Shown one piece after another: positions 17,583 to 26,376 of a DNA stretch of 64,000 nucleotides. The DNA is from DASRAP01 sp035277145 (lineage in GTDB: Bacteria > Gemmatimonadota > Gemmatimonadetes > Gemmatimonadales > Gemmatimonadaceae). Under the pieces are notes generated by a model. It was not told the origin of the DNA. It made no database searches and was given only the letters and a program-made list of their open reading frames with translations. The DNA is taken from positions 62,001 to 126,000 of the forward strand of contig DATELA010000050.1 in NCBI GenBank assembly GCA_035277145.1, read 5' to 3'. Position 1 is the stretch's first letter. The number at the start of each line of letters is the position of its first letter. Position numbers and translations under genes: made by a program.

Positions 17583-19223
17583 CTATTCCTGCGATAGCGC
17601 CGATTTCATTACGGCGTTGAGCTCGGCGGCGAGGAAAGGTTTGCGGAGCATACCCGCGAGATTCTTGCCTGCGTACTCGAGCATCGAATTGAGTTCGTCG
17701 TAACCCGTCGTGATCACGATGGGAACGTTGGGCAGAATCGCGCGAACGGCATCGACCGCCGCGGGCCCATCGACGCCGGGCATGGTGCGATCGAGCAGCA
17801 CGATCGACACGTCCTTGTGAAATCGTCGCAGCGTTTCCAAACCGCGCGACAAATCGGGCTCGGCGCGCACATCGAAGCCAACGCGCTTCAATAGAGCGGC
17901 TGCGACCTGCCGCACGGGTTCCTCGTCGTCGACTACGAGAACCGTGCCACGCCCGCGCCAACCGTCGCTCGCGGGATCGTGCAGCGCAGGGCGTGGACCC
18001 GATGGTGCGCCGCTCGCGCGTGGAATCGCGATGCGGAACTGCGTGCCGTGCCCGGGATCGCTCGTAACGCGAATGGCGCCGCGATGTCCGCGGATAATGC
18101 CGAGCGTTGCAGCGAGTCCGAGGCCGCGCCCCATGAACTTCGTAGTGAAGAACGGATCGAAGATGCGCGCCATCGTCGTTGCATCCATGCCGCGTCCGGT
18201 GTCCGCGATCTCGACGAAGCAGAACTCACCGTCAGGCAATTCACCCGCGACCCAGCCATCGCGCGGTGTCGACGTATCAACGGTCATCGTGCCGCTACGA
18301 ATCGTGATCACGCCATCGGTTTCACCAATCGCGTCGGCGGCGTTGGTGATGAGGTTCATCACGACCTGACGCAATTGCGTCGCGTCGCCGTTCACGGCGC
18401 GCAGATCTTTTCCGAGTTCAAACCGAAATGCGACGCGGTGTGAGATCGCGGCGCGGAGCAGCGATTCCATTTCAGCGACGAGCGCATTCAGGTCGACGGG
18501 CTCGGTCACGAGTCGTGCGCGCCCTGTGTACGCCAGCATTTGCCGCACGAGTTCAGCGGCGCGCCGCGCGGATTTCTCGATCGCTTCAACCGATTCCCGC
18601 AACGGTGAATCGTTGGGCAAGTCCATCGCGATCAAGCTTGCGTTGCCGAGAATGCCGACGAGCAAATTGTTGAAGTCGTGCGCAACGCCGCCCGCGAGCA
18701 GCGCGAGCGATTCGAGTTTCTGGTGGTGCTGCACGCGCCGCTCGAGATCGAGCTTCTGCGCTTCGTCGCGTTTGCGTTCGTCGATACTGTAAATGACGCC
18801 GAGCATTTTGCGCACGACGCCGCTCTCGTCGCGCCACACGCGACCTTTGTTCTCGATCCAGTGCACGGAGCCGTCAGGCCAGATGACGCGAAACTCCGGT
18901 CCGTCGGATGGTTCGGGGTTCAGCGCGAGCGCGAACGCTTCGGCAACATGCGCGCGATCGTCGGGGTGCACGAACATGAGCAGGTCGCCGAATGTGCGCG
19001 GCGCTTTCTCCGACGCGACGCCGAACAACTCGACAGCCGACGGCGACAGCGTGGCCGCGTCGGTTTCGATGTCGTATTCCCACGTTGCCATGCGCGCGGC
19101 GAGCAGCACGTACCGCAGCCGCTCCCACTCGTTCGCCAATTCGCCTTCGCGCGCCGCGACAGCTGCTTCGCGGCGCGCGAGTTGTTTCGCTCCGGTCGTG
19201 CGCTTCTTCTTTTCGTCGCTCAC
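17583..19223 (-). CDS. Hybrid sensor histidine kinase / response regulator (PAS-HK-REC)
   Basis: 546 residues, GTG start at 19223. Order: short charged helix (1-35), PAS/PAC domain (about 36-150; EFRVIWPDGSVHWIENKGRVW is the PAC signature), then a HisKA domain with phosphoacceptor His182 in GGVAHDFNNLLVG. The ATPase domain has N-box LRQVVMNLITNAADA, G1 EIADTGRGM and F/G2 TTKFMGRGLGLA. The C-terminal receiver is VLVVDDEEPVRQV with phosphoacceptor Asp in VLLDRTMPG. There is no membrane segment, so it senses a cytosolic signal. No output partner is adjacent. The stop lies 5 bp from palindrome copy A. Confidence 0.93.
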   Translation of the reverse strand: MSDEKKKRTTGAKQLARREAAVAAREGELANEWERLRYVLLAARMATWEYDIETDAATLSPSAVELFGVASEKAPRTFGDLLMFVHPDDRAHVAEAFALALNPEPSDGPEFRVIWPDGSVHWIENKGRVWRDESGVVRKMLGVIYSIDERKRDEAQKLDLERRVQHHQKLESLALLAGGVAHDFNNLLVGILGNASLIAMDLPNDSPLRESVEAIEKSARRAAELVRQMLAYTGRARLVTEPVDLNALVAEMESLLRAAISHRVAFRFELGKDLRAVNGDATQLRQVVMNLITNAADAIGETDGVITIRSGTMTVDTSTPRDGWVAGELPDGEFCFVEIADTGRGMDATTMARIFDPFFTTKFMGRGLGLAATLGIIRGHRGAIRVTSDPGHGTQFRIAIPRASGAPSGPRPALHDPASDGWRGRGTVLVVDDEEPVRQVAAALLKRVGFDVRAEPDLSRGLETLRRFHKDVSIVLLDRTMPGVDGPAAVDAVRAILPNVPIVITTGYDELNSMLEYAGKNLAGMLRKPFLAAELNAVMKSALSQE

Positions 19224-19235
19224 AGCGACCGTGCG

Positions 19236-20933
19236 TCAGGGCGTGATGGTGCGCGGCTTGATCGTTGGATACTTGATGCCGAGTTGCTCGAGATATGTCG
19301 CGTACTTGGTCGGATCGTAGTAGAACTTCCGCATCTCAGGCCGGTACCGCGCCATGATCTCGGCGTTGAGGAACGTCGGTGGTTTGTCCGTCGGGCTGAT
19401 GAACGGCGTGTACTTGATGTCTTTCGTTTGCACGTCGCGGAAATACGTCCACGCATCGGCGACAACTTTCGGCTGCATGAACAAGTCGAGCATCGTGAGC
19501 GCCTGGACTTTCGCGCCGGCGACTGCGCCTTTGTGCGCGAGTGGCGTCGCCATTGCAATCGCGTTGGCCCAGTTGTGACCGGGAAGTCCTGGAATGTTCG
19601 ACGGATAACGCAGTGTGATGGTCGGGACGTTCCACGACACGTCGCCGATGTCGTCGGATCCGCCGCCGGTCCAGTTCTGCAGTGTTTCGCTTCCACGCAA
19701 TTGTCCGATGGTGGTACCGAGTCCGCCGCCACCGCCGCGACCACCACGTCCGCCTTCACCACCGCGTCCGCCCGCGCCTTCACCGCGTCCGCCGCCGCGT
19801 GCCGGCGGCGGTTGTTCCGGTTCGCCGGAGGTCGCGGCGAGTTCAGCCTGCAACGCGCGCGCAAATACCTGATCGTCTTCGCTCCATTTCGGCATGCCGA
19901 CGCGCTCGATGTTCTTGTGCATCGTTTCGGCGATCGGTTTGCTGAAATGCGCCGACCAACCGGAGCCAAGGATGCGCACCGTATCGAGCTTGGTGTCGGT
20001 CATCATCGCCGCGCCTTGCGCGACGCGTTTGCCCATGTCGAACAGCGCCATCGTGCGCGGATAATCCTGTTCGCGGAAATAGAACCAGATCGATGCCGTC
20101 GACGGCACGACGTTGGGTTGATCGCCACCGTCGCGAATCACGTAGTGCGAACGCTGTTGCAGCGGCAAATGTTCGCGGCGGTATTCCCAGCCTTGCGCCA
20201 TCAACATCACCGCGTCGAGCGCGCTCTTGCCGCGCCACGGTGCACCTGCCGCATGCGCTGAACTTCCCGTGAATCGAAACTCGGCGGATACGAGCGCGCT
20301 TTGTCCACTGGGACCCCATGACACTGCGAGGTTATCGCTCACGTGCGAGAACAACACGGCGTCGGCGTCTGCAAATACGCCGGCGCGCACGAGGAACGAT
20401 TTGCCCGACATTTGTTCTTCAGCGACGCCGGGCCATAACACAATGGTGCCCTGCATCTTCTCGCGCTCCATGATTTCCTTCACCACGAGCGCAGCAGCGA
20501 TGTTCACCGCCTGGCCCGAGTTGTGTCCTTCACCGTGCCCCGGCGCGCCGTCGATCATCGGCGCTTTGTACGCGACGCCGGGCTTGTTCGTCGCCTGCGG
20601 TATTCCGTCGATGTCGGAACCGAGCGAGATGACCGGCTTGCCTGTTCCCCAGCGCGCGACCCACGCAGTAGGAATGTCAGCGACGCCGCGCTCGACCTTG
20701 AATCCGTTCTTCTCGAGGATGCCGGTCAGATACTTCGACGTTTCGCTTTCCTGAAAGCCGAGCTCGCCGAACGAGAACACCTGGTCGACCATTTCCTGCA
20801 CGAGTTTTGCGCGGGCGTCGATCTTGGTGAGCGCTTCGGCCTTCAGGCGCTCGAGGCGTTCATCCGCTTGCTGGGCATTGAGCGATGTTGCCGTGAGCGC
20901 GGCGATCAGGCAGACGCTTCGGATTGGACGCAT
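19236..20933 (-). CDS. M20D-family amidohydrolase (AbgB-like), secreted
   Basis: 565 residues from ATG 20933, giving the signal peptide MRPIRSVCLIAALTATSLNAQQ; the frame stays open upstream only through a pyrimidine-rich tandem array. Motifs: ISLGSDIDGIPQ, GAPGHGEGHNSGQ (metal His), WPGVAEEQMSGKSF (catalytic Glu) and SHVSDNLAV fit p-aminobenzoyl-glutamate or related amide hydrolases of M20D. A Gly/Arg-rich insert (about 390-425, repeated GGRG) is probably an unstructured loop. The protein is longer than AbgB (about 480) because of signal and insert. It hydrolyses amide bonds of small acylated amino acids outside the cytosol. Confidence 0.88.
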   Translation of the reverse strand: MRPIRSVCLIAALTATSLNAQQADERLERLKAEALTKIDARAKLVQEMVDQVFSFGELGFQESETSKYLTGILEKNGFKVERGVADIPTAWVARWGTGKPVISLGSDIDGIPQATNKPGVAYKAPMIDGAPGHGEGHNSGQAVNIAAALVVKEIMEREKMQGTIVLWPGVAEEQMSGKSFLVRAGVFADADAVLFSHVSDNLAVSWGPSGQSALVSAEFRFTGSSAHAAGAPWRGKSALDAVMLMAQGWEYRREHLPLQQRSHYVIRDGGDQPNVVPSTASIWFYFREQDYPRTMALFDMGKRVAQGAAMMTDTKLDTVRILGSGWSAHFSKPIAETMHKNIERVGMPKWSEDDQVFARALQAELAATSGEPEQPPPARGGGRGEGAGGRGGEGGRGGRGGGGGLGTTIGQLRGSETLQNWTGGGSDDIGDVSWNVPTITLRYPSNIPGLPGHNWANAIAMATPLAHKGAVAGAKVQALTMLDLFMQPKVVADAWTYFRDVQTKDIKYTPFISPTDKPPTFLNAEIMARYRPEMRKFYYDPTKYATYLEQLGIKYPTIKPRTITP

Positions 20934-20942
20934 AGTGGAAGC

Positions 20943-21025
20943 GAAGTAAGAAGGAAGAAGTGAGAAGGGAGAAGTGACAAGTAGGAAGTGAGAAGGAGAA
21001 GTGAGAAGTAAGAAGTAAGAAGTGC
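20943..21025. repeat. Heptamer tandem array GAAGTRA, about 12 units
   Basis: Twelve units of GAAGTRA, with one 6-bp unit (20992-20997) and a few substitutions. It ends 10 bp before the ATG of the M20D gene (minus strand), so it forms that gene's 5' leader. It is an almost pure purine strand. Confidence 0.9.
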
Positions 21026-21075
21026 GGATCGAAAGCTGCGCCGCATGCATCGCGCTCGCCAGACATGTGCGCAAC

Positions 21076-24000
21076 TCAGGGCGGTGACGATTTCCCTGCG
21101 GTGCGAGCGGTTGTCGTATCGGCGTGCTGAATCGCGGCCCACAACAGACGCATACGCAAATCAGTGCCTATTCGTGTGCCGTGGCCGGCGAGAAGGTTGT
21201 AGATGTTGCGCGCGCCCGTCGGATCGCCCAGTCGCAGTTTCGCAACGACGACGGCGTCGCGCACAATATCACCGCTGACCGCGAGCCCGACTGATTCGCT
21301 GCCGAGCTCGATGACGCGCTTGCCGACGGAATCGACCGTGGGCCAGTCCCACGCGCTCGCGGCGCGCATGAATCGCAGCGCCATCGACACACGCTCGGGT
21401 GCGTGATACCGCGTCGCGTAACCAATGACCTGCGCGTAGAACGCCGAGTCCGCGACGCCCGACGTTCCGCCGTGCAGCGCTTCGTCGACGGTCAGCACGT
21501 GACGCAGCCACTGTCGCCAATTATCGGGCGGACCCGCCGCCATCTGCGTTCGGAGTAATCCAAACCGGTGACGCGACTCGCGCAGCGATTCCCATTCGGT
21601 GCCCGTATCCGGCGGCACGACGGCAGCACGCAGTCCCGCGCCGAGTGCGAGCGCTTCGATGCGATTGATTTGCACGGGCGCAGCAGTCGTTGTATCGAAC
21701 GGTGTTCGGATACCGGCGAGTACGAGTCCCAACGGAAAACGATCGGTGCCCAGCCCAATCATCGACGTCGCAGTAGACCGCATGAACCGCGTTTGCTCGG
21801 TGCTGAGATCCAGAATCGGTTTGTAATCCGAATTGACCACGACGTCTTCGCCCTGCTCAAAGAGCGGCGCGAACGTTTCGCGGTTTGCCACGCGGAGCGC
21901 TTCGAACACACGCGGGCTCAGCTGCCGGAATCGCGTGAGATCTTCCGAGATGCCAGGATAGCGCGCGACGTTCCAATCGGGTGCGCGCAGTTTTTGCGCG
22001 GGCGTTGCGACGATGAGAATGTCGACGCTCGACGCAAAAAAGATTTCGTACGCGGGAAAGTTGCGGTGCACCGCCGCGATCACCGACGTCACGAGTGCGT
22101 CGTCGATCTCGTACAGGTGCAACCACTGACCGAACACGCCGTCGTCGGTGAGATAACGCTTCACGCGCTTGTAAAACTCGTCCGTGAACAAACCGGACAC
22201 GCCGCTCACCCACGGATTCGACGGCTCCGACATGATGAGATCGAAGCGCCGTCCCGCCGACGCGAAGTACGATTTCGCGTCGTCGATCATGATCGTCGAT
22301 CGCGGATCGTCGTACACGCGCTTGTTTGCCGCGCGGAACAACGCAGATGCCATCACCATCGCCGGCTCGATCTCTACCGTCACCAATTCCTTCAGCACTG
22401 GCGAGCCGAGCAGCATGTGCGACGAAACGCCCGAACCAAATCCGATGATTGCCGCGTTCTGCGCATTCGGCGCGTGCGCGAGCGTTACGAGCGGCAGGAA
22501 CGCCTGCGTGACCTGATCGCCACCAATCGGCTTTCGCGGCGCACTCGGCGCCATCGGCTTGAGCCATTCTTCCGTCAGCGACGCGTCGGGCTTGCCGTTC
22601 GTCGCGAGCGAATAGCCACCGTCTGAATCACCGCGTACACTGACCGTTGCCGTGCGGCCGTCGCGATAGAACGCCAGCACGCGCGTACCGCGCGCCGGAG
22701 CAACTGCGTAGCGGTACACGCCTGCGGTGAGCAAGCCGCGATCGAAATGCTGCGTGAGGACGACGTTGGCGACGACAACCGCTGCGCCAACGCTTGTGAT
22801 CAACAAAAGCCGCCGGCCCGATTCGCTCGGCGTGAGAAAGCGCCAGACGAGATAGACGCCGAGCAGCATATCAATGATTGCGCCGGCGATGAGCGTCCCC
22901 TTGAGGCCGAGCGATGGAATCAGAACCAGGCCCGCGACACCCGCGCCAATGATCGAGCCAAGCGTATTCACGCTGTACACGGTACCAATCGCGCGCTCGC
23001 CTCCCTGATTCGCCATTGCGATGCGCGTAATGAGCGGCAGCGTCATGCCCGCGCAGAATGTCGCGGGTAACATCACGGCGAGACAGAACGCGTACCGCGC
23101 GAACGTGAACAGCGTGTAGCCGTTGTGCGTGCGCGCGAGTGCTTCGAGCAGATTCGCCGTCCACGTGAACGACATGAGGTAGAGCGGCACCGTCGCGAGC
23201 GCGAGCACACCCATCACCCATTGCACGATTGCGAGCGCGCGCACCGGATCTTTGAACGTGTCCGCGCGTTTGCGAACCCAGAGCGCACCGAGTGACAGTC
23301 CGAAGATGAACGCGGACAACATGAGTTCGAATGAATGCGTCGCGCTGCCAAGGACGAGCGACAACATTCGAACCCACGCGATTTCGTAGATGAATGACGC
23401 TATCGCGGTACCGGCGGCGACCATCATCAACGCACGAAGCAGCGCCTCGCGTTTCTGCGTGTCCGGTTCGGTAGTCGACGGTTCGGCAGGTAACGGTTCA
23501 ATTGGCGCCGGCGCGTCTTCCGCTATCAGCTCGGACACGCCGTACACGATGCACGCCGCGATGAGATTCGCGAACGCCGCGGCGAACAACGTGCCGCGCA
23601 GTCCAAACCAGTTGATGAGCACGAATCCGGCGACGAGTACGCCAACTGCGGCGCCGATGGAGTTCGCGAAATACAGAATCGAGAGCGTGTGTCCCGGCGG
23701 CTTTCCCATTTCGCCACTCGCGCGTTCCGCGCGAATCGCACCTGCACTCATGAGTGGGAACGTCGTACCGAGCAGAATCGATTGCGGCAGAATCAGCACT
23801 GCAGCAATCGCCCACTTCACCGCGATCAGTGTGCCGCCGCTCAGCGACGGGAAGATCGCGTCGTACGCGAAATCGGTGATCGCCCCGAACGCAAAGTGGA
23901 ACAGGAAGCCGATCAGACCGACGGCGATCTCCACTCCGGCATACCAGACCAGCGGCTGCTTGATGCGCTCGGATCGTTTGGCGATAGCCGCCGCACCGAT

Positions 24001-24234
24001 CGCCATTCCGCCGAGAAAAACGGCGAGGACGATGATCTGCGCATACGCGCTATGTCCAACAAAGAGGCCGAGATAGCGGCTCCATACCGACTCGTAGATG
24101 AGTCCGGCCGCTCCGGAAAGAATGAAGGCGGCGAGGAGGAGGGCGCGTAGCACGCGCAAAATGTAGCGCGGCGACTCCGAGCCGGCCGTCACGCAGTGCC
24201 CGTCGTCTCGTCCCACCACTTGCGTGCCATGCAA
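21076..24234 (-). CDS. Fused polytopic membrane / spermidine-synthase-like protein
   Basis: Up to 1052 residues. The start is uncertain: the open frame begins at TTG 24234 inside the TetR operator region, but GTG 24192 or a codon near LRVLRALLLAAF is more likely. Two MFS-like blocks (about 30-245 and 265-510) each have several membrane segments; the first begins FILSGAAGLIYESVWSRYL, typical of this fused family. The C-terminal half (about 530-1000) is spermidine-synthase-like: AIIGFGSGVSSHMLL (SAM/dcSAM site) and FDLIMSEPSNPWVSG. Cytosolic catalysis tethered to the membrane is expected; whether it makes polyamines is not known for these fusions. It is divergent from tetR. Confidence 0.87.
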   Translation of the reverse strand: MHGTQVVGRDDGHCVTAGSESPRYILRVLRALLLAAFILSGAAGLIYESVWSRYLGLFVGHSAYAQIIVLAVFLGGMAIGAAAIAKRSERIKQPLVWYAGVEIAVGLIGFLFHFAFGAITDFAYDAIFPSLSGGTLIAVKWAIAAVLILPQSILLGTTFPLMSAGAIRAERASGEMGKPPGHTLSILYFANSIGAAVGVLVAGFVLINWFGLRGTLFAAAFANLIAACIVYGVSELIAEDAPAPIEPLPAEPSTTEPDTQKREALLRALMMVAAGTAIASFIYEIAWVRMLSLVLGSATHSFELMLSAFIFGLSLGALWVRKRADTFKDPVRALAIVQWVMGVLALATVPLYLMSFTWTANLLEALARTHNGYTLFTFARYAFCLAVMLPATFCAGMTLPLITRIAMANQGGERAIGTVYSVNTLGSIIGAGVAGLVLIPSLGLKGTLIAGAIIDMLLGVYLVWRFLTPSESGRRLLLITSVGAAVVVANVVLTQHFDRGLLTAGVYRYAVAPARGTRVLAFYRDGRTATVSVRGDSDGGYSLATNGKPDASLTEEWLKPMAPSAPRKPIGGDQVTQAFLPLVTLAHAPNAQNAAIIGFGSGVSSHMLLGSPVLKELVTVEIEPAMVMASALFRAANKRVYDDPRSTIMIDDAKSYFASAGRRFDLIMSEPSNPWVSGVSGLFTDEFYKRVKRYLTDDGVFGQWLHLYEIDDALVTSVIAAVHRNFPAYEIFFASSVDILIVATPAQKLRAPDWNVARYPGISEDLTRFRQLSPRVFEALRVANRETFAPLFEQGEDVVVNSDYKPILDLSTEQTRFMRSTATSMIGLGTDRFPLGLVLAGIRTPFDTTTAAPVQINRIEALALGAGLRAAVVPPDTGTEWESLRESRHRFGLLRTQMAAGPPDNWRQWLRHVLTVDEALHGGTSGVADSAFYAQVIGYATRYHAPERVSMALRFMRAASAWDWPTVDSVGKRVIELGSESVGLAVSGDIVRDAVVVAKLRLGDPTGARNIYNLLAGHGTRIGTDLRMRLLWAAIQHADTTTARTAGKSSPP

Positions 24235-24249
24235 GTAACCGCTTACAAT
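24220..24249 (+). promoter_or_regulatory. tetR promoter
   Basis: -35 TTGCGT (24220-24225), 18-bp spacer, -10 TACAAT (24244-24249). A half-site ATGCAAGTAA (24229-24238) lies in the spacer and the full palindrome begins just after the -10, so repressor binding would cover the start of transcription. Confidence 0.6.
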
Positions 24250-24250
24250 C

Positions 24251-24272
24251 GATGCAAGTAGTTACTTGCATC
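24251..24272. promoter_or_regulatory. TetR operator palindrome
   Basis: GATGCAAGTA-GT-TACTTGCATC: perfect 10-bp arms around two bases, followed 24 bp later by the tetR start. An extra half-site ATGCAAGTAA sits at 24229. The region is shared with the divergent fused membrane gene, so both directions may be controlled. Confidence 0.8.
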
Positions 24273-24295
24273 CCCTTGTTTGAGGTTGTTCAGCA

Positions 24296-24922
24296 GTGAT
24301 GATGGCTCCAAACGTCGCCGAACCGCGGCGACGACTGATCGACGCAGCAATCGCCGTATTCGGCGAATTCGGATTCCGGGGCGCGACGACGCGCCGCATC
24401 GCCGAAGAAGCGGGCGTCAACGAAGTCACACTCTTCCGGTTGTTCGGCTCCAAGAGCGCCCTGCTCGAGGAGGCGGTGAAGCATTCCCAGAGCACCGTCA
24501 GCCGCCGCGCCGACACGTTCCTGCCACCCGAACCGGGTGACCCGCAGGCCGAAATCGAAGCGTGGGCACGCGAACATTGGAAATCGATTCGCGATCGCCG
24601 CTCCGTGATCCGTAAAATGATGAGCGAGATCGAGGAGCATCCCGAGATTTCCGCGACGCTCACGCAAGGCTGGGATCGCGTGCGCGGCGGCGTCACACAG
24701 TACCTCGAGCAACTGCGTGACCGCGGTGAGATCGCGGCTGATGCGCCGATCACCACGGCCGTCGCGATGTTCACCGGCGTGTTGTTTGCCGACGCGATCT
24801 GTCGCGACATCAAACGCGGCGCCTACCCACCGGAAAAGCAAGCGGTCACCGAGTACACGCAACTGTTTCTCCGCTCGCTCAAGTACGAAGCGAAGCGCGA
24901 AACGAACGGTGCGTCGCGCTGA
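24296..24922 (+). CDS. TetR/AcrR-family transcriptional repressor
   Basis: 208 residues, GTG start at 24296 with GAGG 10 bp upstream (ATG 24299 or 24302 are possible). The N-terminal helix-turn-helix is LIDAAIAVFGEFGFRGATTRRIAEEAGV...EVTLFRLFGSK, the standard TetR DNA-binding block. The C-terminal ligand domain is unremarkable. It is the first gene of the efflux operon: tolC-like starts 26 bp after its stop. It probably represses its own operon through the palindrome at 24251 and is released by an efflux substrate, as in AcrR/TtgR systems. Confidence 0.93.
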   Translation: MMMAPNVAEPRRRLIDAAIAVFGEFGFRGATTRRIAEEAGVNEVTLFRLFGSKSALLEEAVKHSQSTVSRRADTFLPPEPGDPQAEIEAWAREHWKSIRDRRSVIRKMMSEIEEHPEISATLTQGWDRVRGGVTQYLEQLRDRGEIAADAPITTAVAMFTGVLFADAICRDIKRGAYPPEKQAVTEYTQLFLRSLKYEAKRETNGASR

Positions 24923-24948
24923 GCGCGGCGCGCACTCCTCAACCTCCA

Positions 24949-26376
24949 ATGTCACTTCATTTGCGGTACCTCTCGCTCGTGCTCAGTGTCGCCGCGTTTC
25001 CCGCGGCGACCGCGGCACAGCAGGGCACAACTGCGACGGGCGGTTCCATCGCGCTGTCGCTGGCCGACGCGGTGCGCATCGCCGAACGCGAGAGCGAAGC
25101 CGTGCGCATCGCGCGCGCCGGTACATCGCGCGCGCAGGGCCAGCAGTTGCAAGCGAACAGTCAGCGTTTCCCGCAGGTCGTTGGCTCGGCTAACTACCAG
25201 CGCGCGTTGCAACTGCAGTTCGAAGAGATCGTCAAGCGGCTCGGCGGTGACGACACGAGCAGTTCAGGCGGCGGCTTTGCCGATTCACCGCTCGCGCGCG
25301 TATTCGCATCGCCGAACACGATGGTCCTCGGCATTTCCGCAACGCAAACGCTGTACGCAGGCGGCCGCGTTCGCGCAGGAGTCGCCGCGGCAAACGCTGG
25401 GCGTCGCGCGGCCGACCATGGCGAACGCGCCGCGCGCGCGCAGAACATCTATGAAGTAGCGCAAGCGTACTTCGACGCGCAGGTGGCGGAGCGATTGCTC
25501 GCGATTGCGGATTCGTCGTTCGCGCAAACTGAGCGCGCGCTGCGACAAACGCAGCTCGCGCGCGAAGTGGGCAACACGTCGGAGTACAACCTGATTCGCG
25601 CGCGCGTGCAGCGTGACAACGCGCGACCGGTCGTGATCAGCGCGCGCGCGCAACGCGACGTCGCGTTGCTGCATTTGCGCCAGATGCTGAACCTGCCGCT
25701 CGACCGCGCGGTGTCATTCACAACGGCGATCGATGGCGCCGACCCGAGTGCAGGCGATGTTCGCGCAGCGACGGATTTGCTCGCGACAACCGCTGCGCCG
25801 GATGTGACGCAACGATCCGTCGTGCAGCAAGCCGCCGAGAATGTGCGCGCGATGCAGGAGCAATTACGCGCAACGCGCGGTGCGCGGCTTCCCTCGGTTG
25901 CGTTGTCGACCAACTATCAGCGATTCGCGTATCCGTCGGGCGTATTCGAAGACGAACTGAAGATGTATTTCCCGAACTGGACCGTTTCGGTCGGCGTGTC
26001 CATGCCGTTGTTCACCGCGGGCGCGCAACGCGGAGCGCAACTCGTCGCCGAAGCGAACCTCGCTGAAGCACGCGAGCGGCTCACCCAGGCGCGCGAAGCT
26101 GCAGCGCTCGACTCGCGCCTCGCGGCGGCGGATCTCGAACAAGCGGAAGCCGCATTTGCGGCGAGCGCCGGCACGGACGAACAAGCGGCACGCGCCTATT
26201 CGATTTCCGAAGTGCGTTTTGCCGAAGGCATCGGGACGCAACTCGAACTGACGCAAGCACGCGTCGATCTGGAAACCGCACGCGCCACGCGCATTCGCGC
26301 GGCGCGTGACGTCGCGCTGGCGCGGTTGCGCGTGGCGCTCATGCCGTACTTACCGCTTGGCGTTGGTGCACGCTAA
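24949..26376 (+). CDS. TolC-family outer-membrane efflux channel
   Basis: 475 residues with a signal peptide ending near AATAAQQ. Long alpha-helical, alanine/arginine-rich repeats (for example the blocks near 190-260 and 370-440) and the two-fold repeat of OEP domains are typical. The segment SLADAVRIAERESEAVRIARAG opens the first OEP repeat. It forms the outer-membrane exit duct of the RND pump encoded just downstream. The stop TAA overlaps the adaptor's ATG (TAATG), so translation is coupled. Confidence 0.93.
   Translation: MSLHLRYLSLVLSVAAFPAATAAQQGTTATGGSIALSLADAVRIAERESEAVRIARAGTSRAQGQQLQANSQRFPQVVGSANYQRALQLQFEEIVKRLGGDDTSSSGGGFADSPLARVFASPNTMVLGISATQTLYAGGRVRAGVAAANAGRRAADHGERAARAQNIYEVAQAYFDAQVAERLLAIADSSFAQTERALRQTQLAREVGNTSEYNLIRARVQRDNARPVVISARAQRDVALLHLRQMLNLPLDRAVSFTTAIDGADPSAGDVRAATDLLATTAAPDVTQRSVVQQAAENVRAMQEQLRATRGARLPSVALSTNYQRFAYPSGVFEDELKMYFPNWTVSVGVSMPLFTAGAQRGAQLVAEANLAEARERLTQAREAAALDSRLAAADLEQAEAAFAASAGTDEQAARAYSISEVRFAEGIGTQLELTQARVDLETARATRIRAARDVALARLRVALMPYLPLGVGAR

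Noticed and set aside
18678..20261. 527-codon plus-strand open frame
   Set aside because: It lies antisense to two clear genes (histidine kinase and M20D amidohydrolase), its translation is Arg/His/Ala-rich without motifs, and long antisense frames are expected at this GC content.
20943..21025. CRISPR-like short repeats (also 26396, 27543, 34522)
   Set aside because: Units are 7-8 bp with no spacers and no cas genes; these are simple tandem arrays.
20934..21074. N-terminal extension of the M20D amidohydrolase
   Set aside because: It would translate the GAAGTRA array as a Leu/Ser/Phe/His run; the later ATG gives a normal signal peptide.
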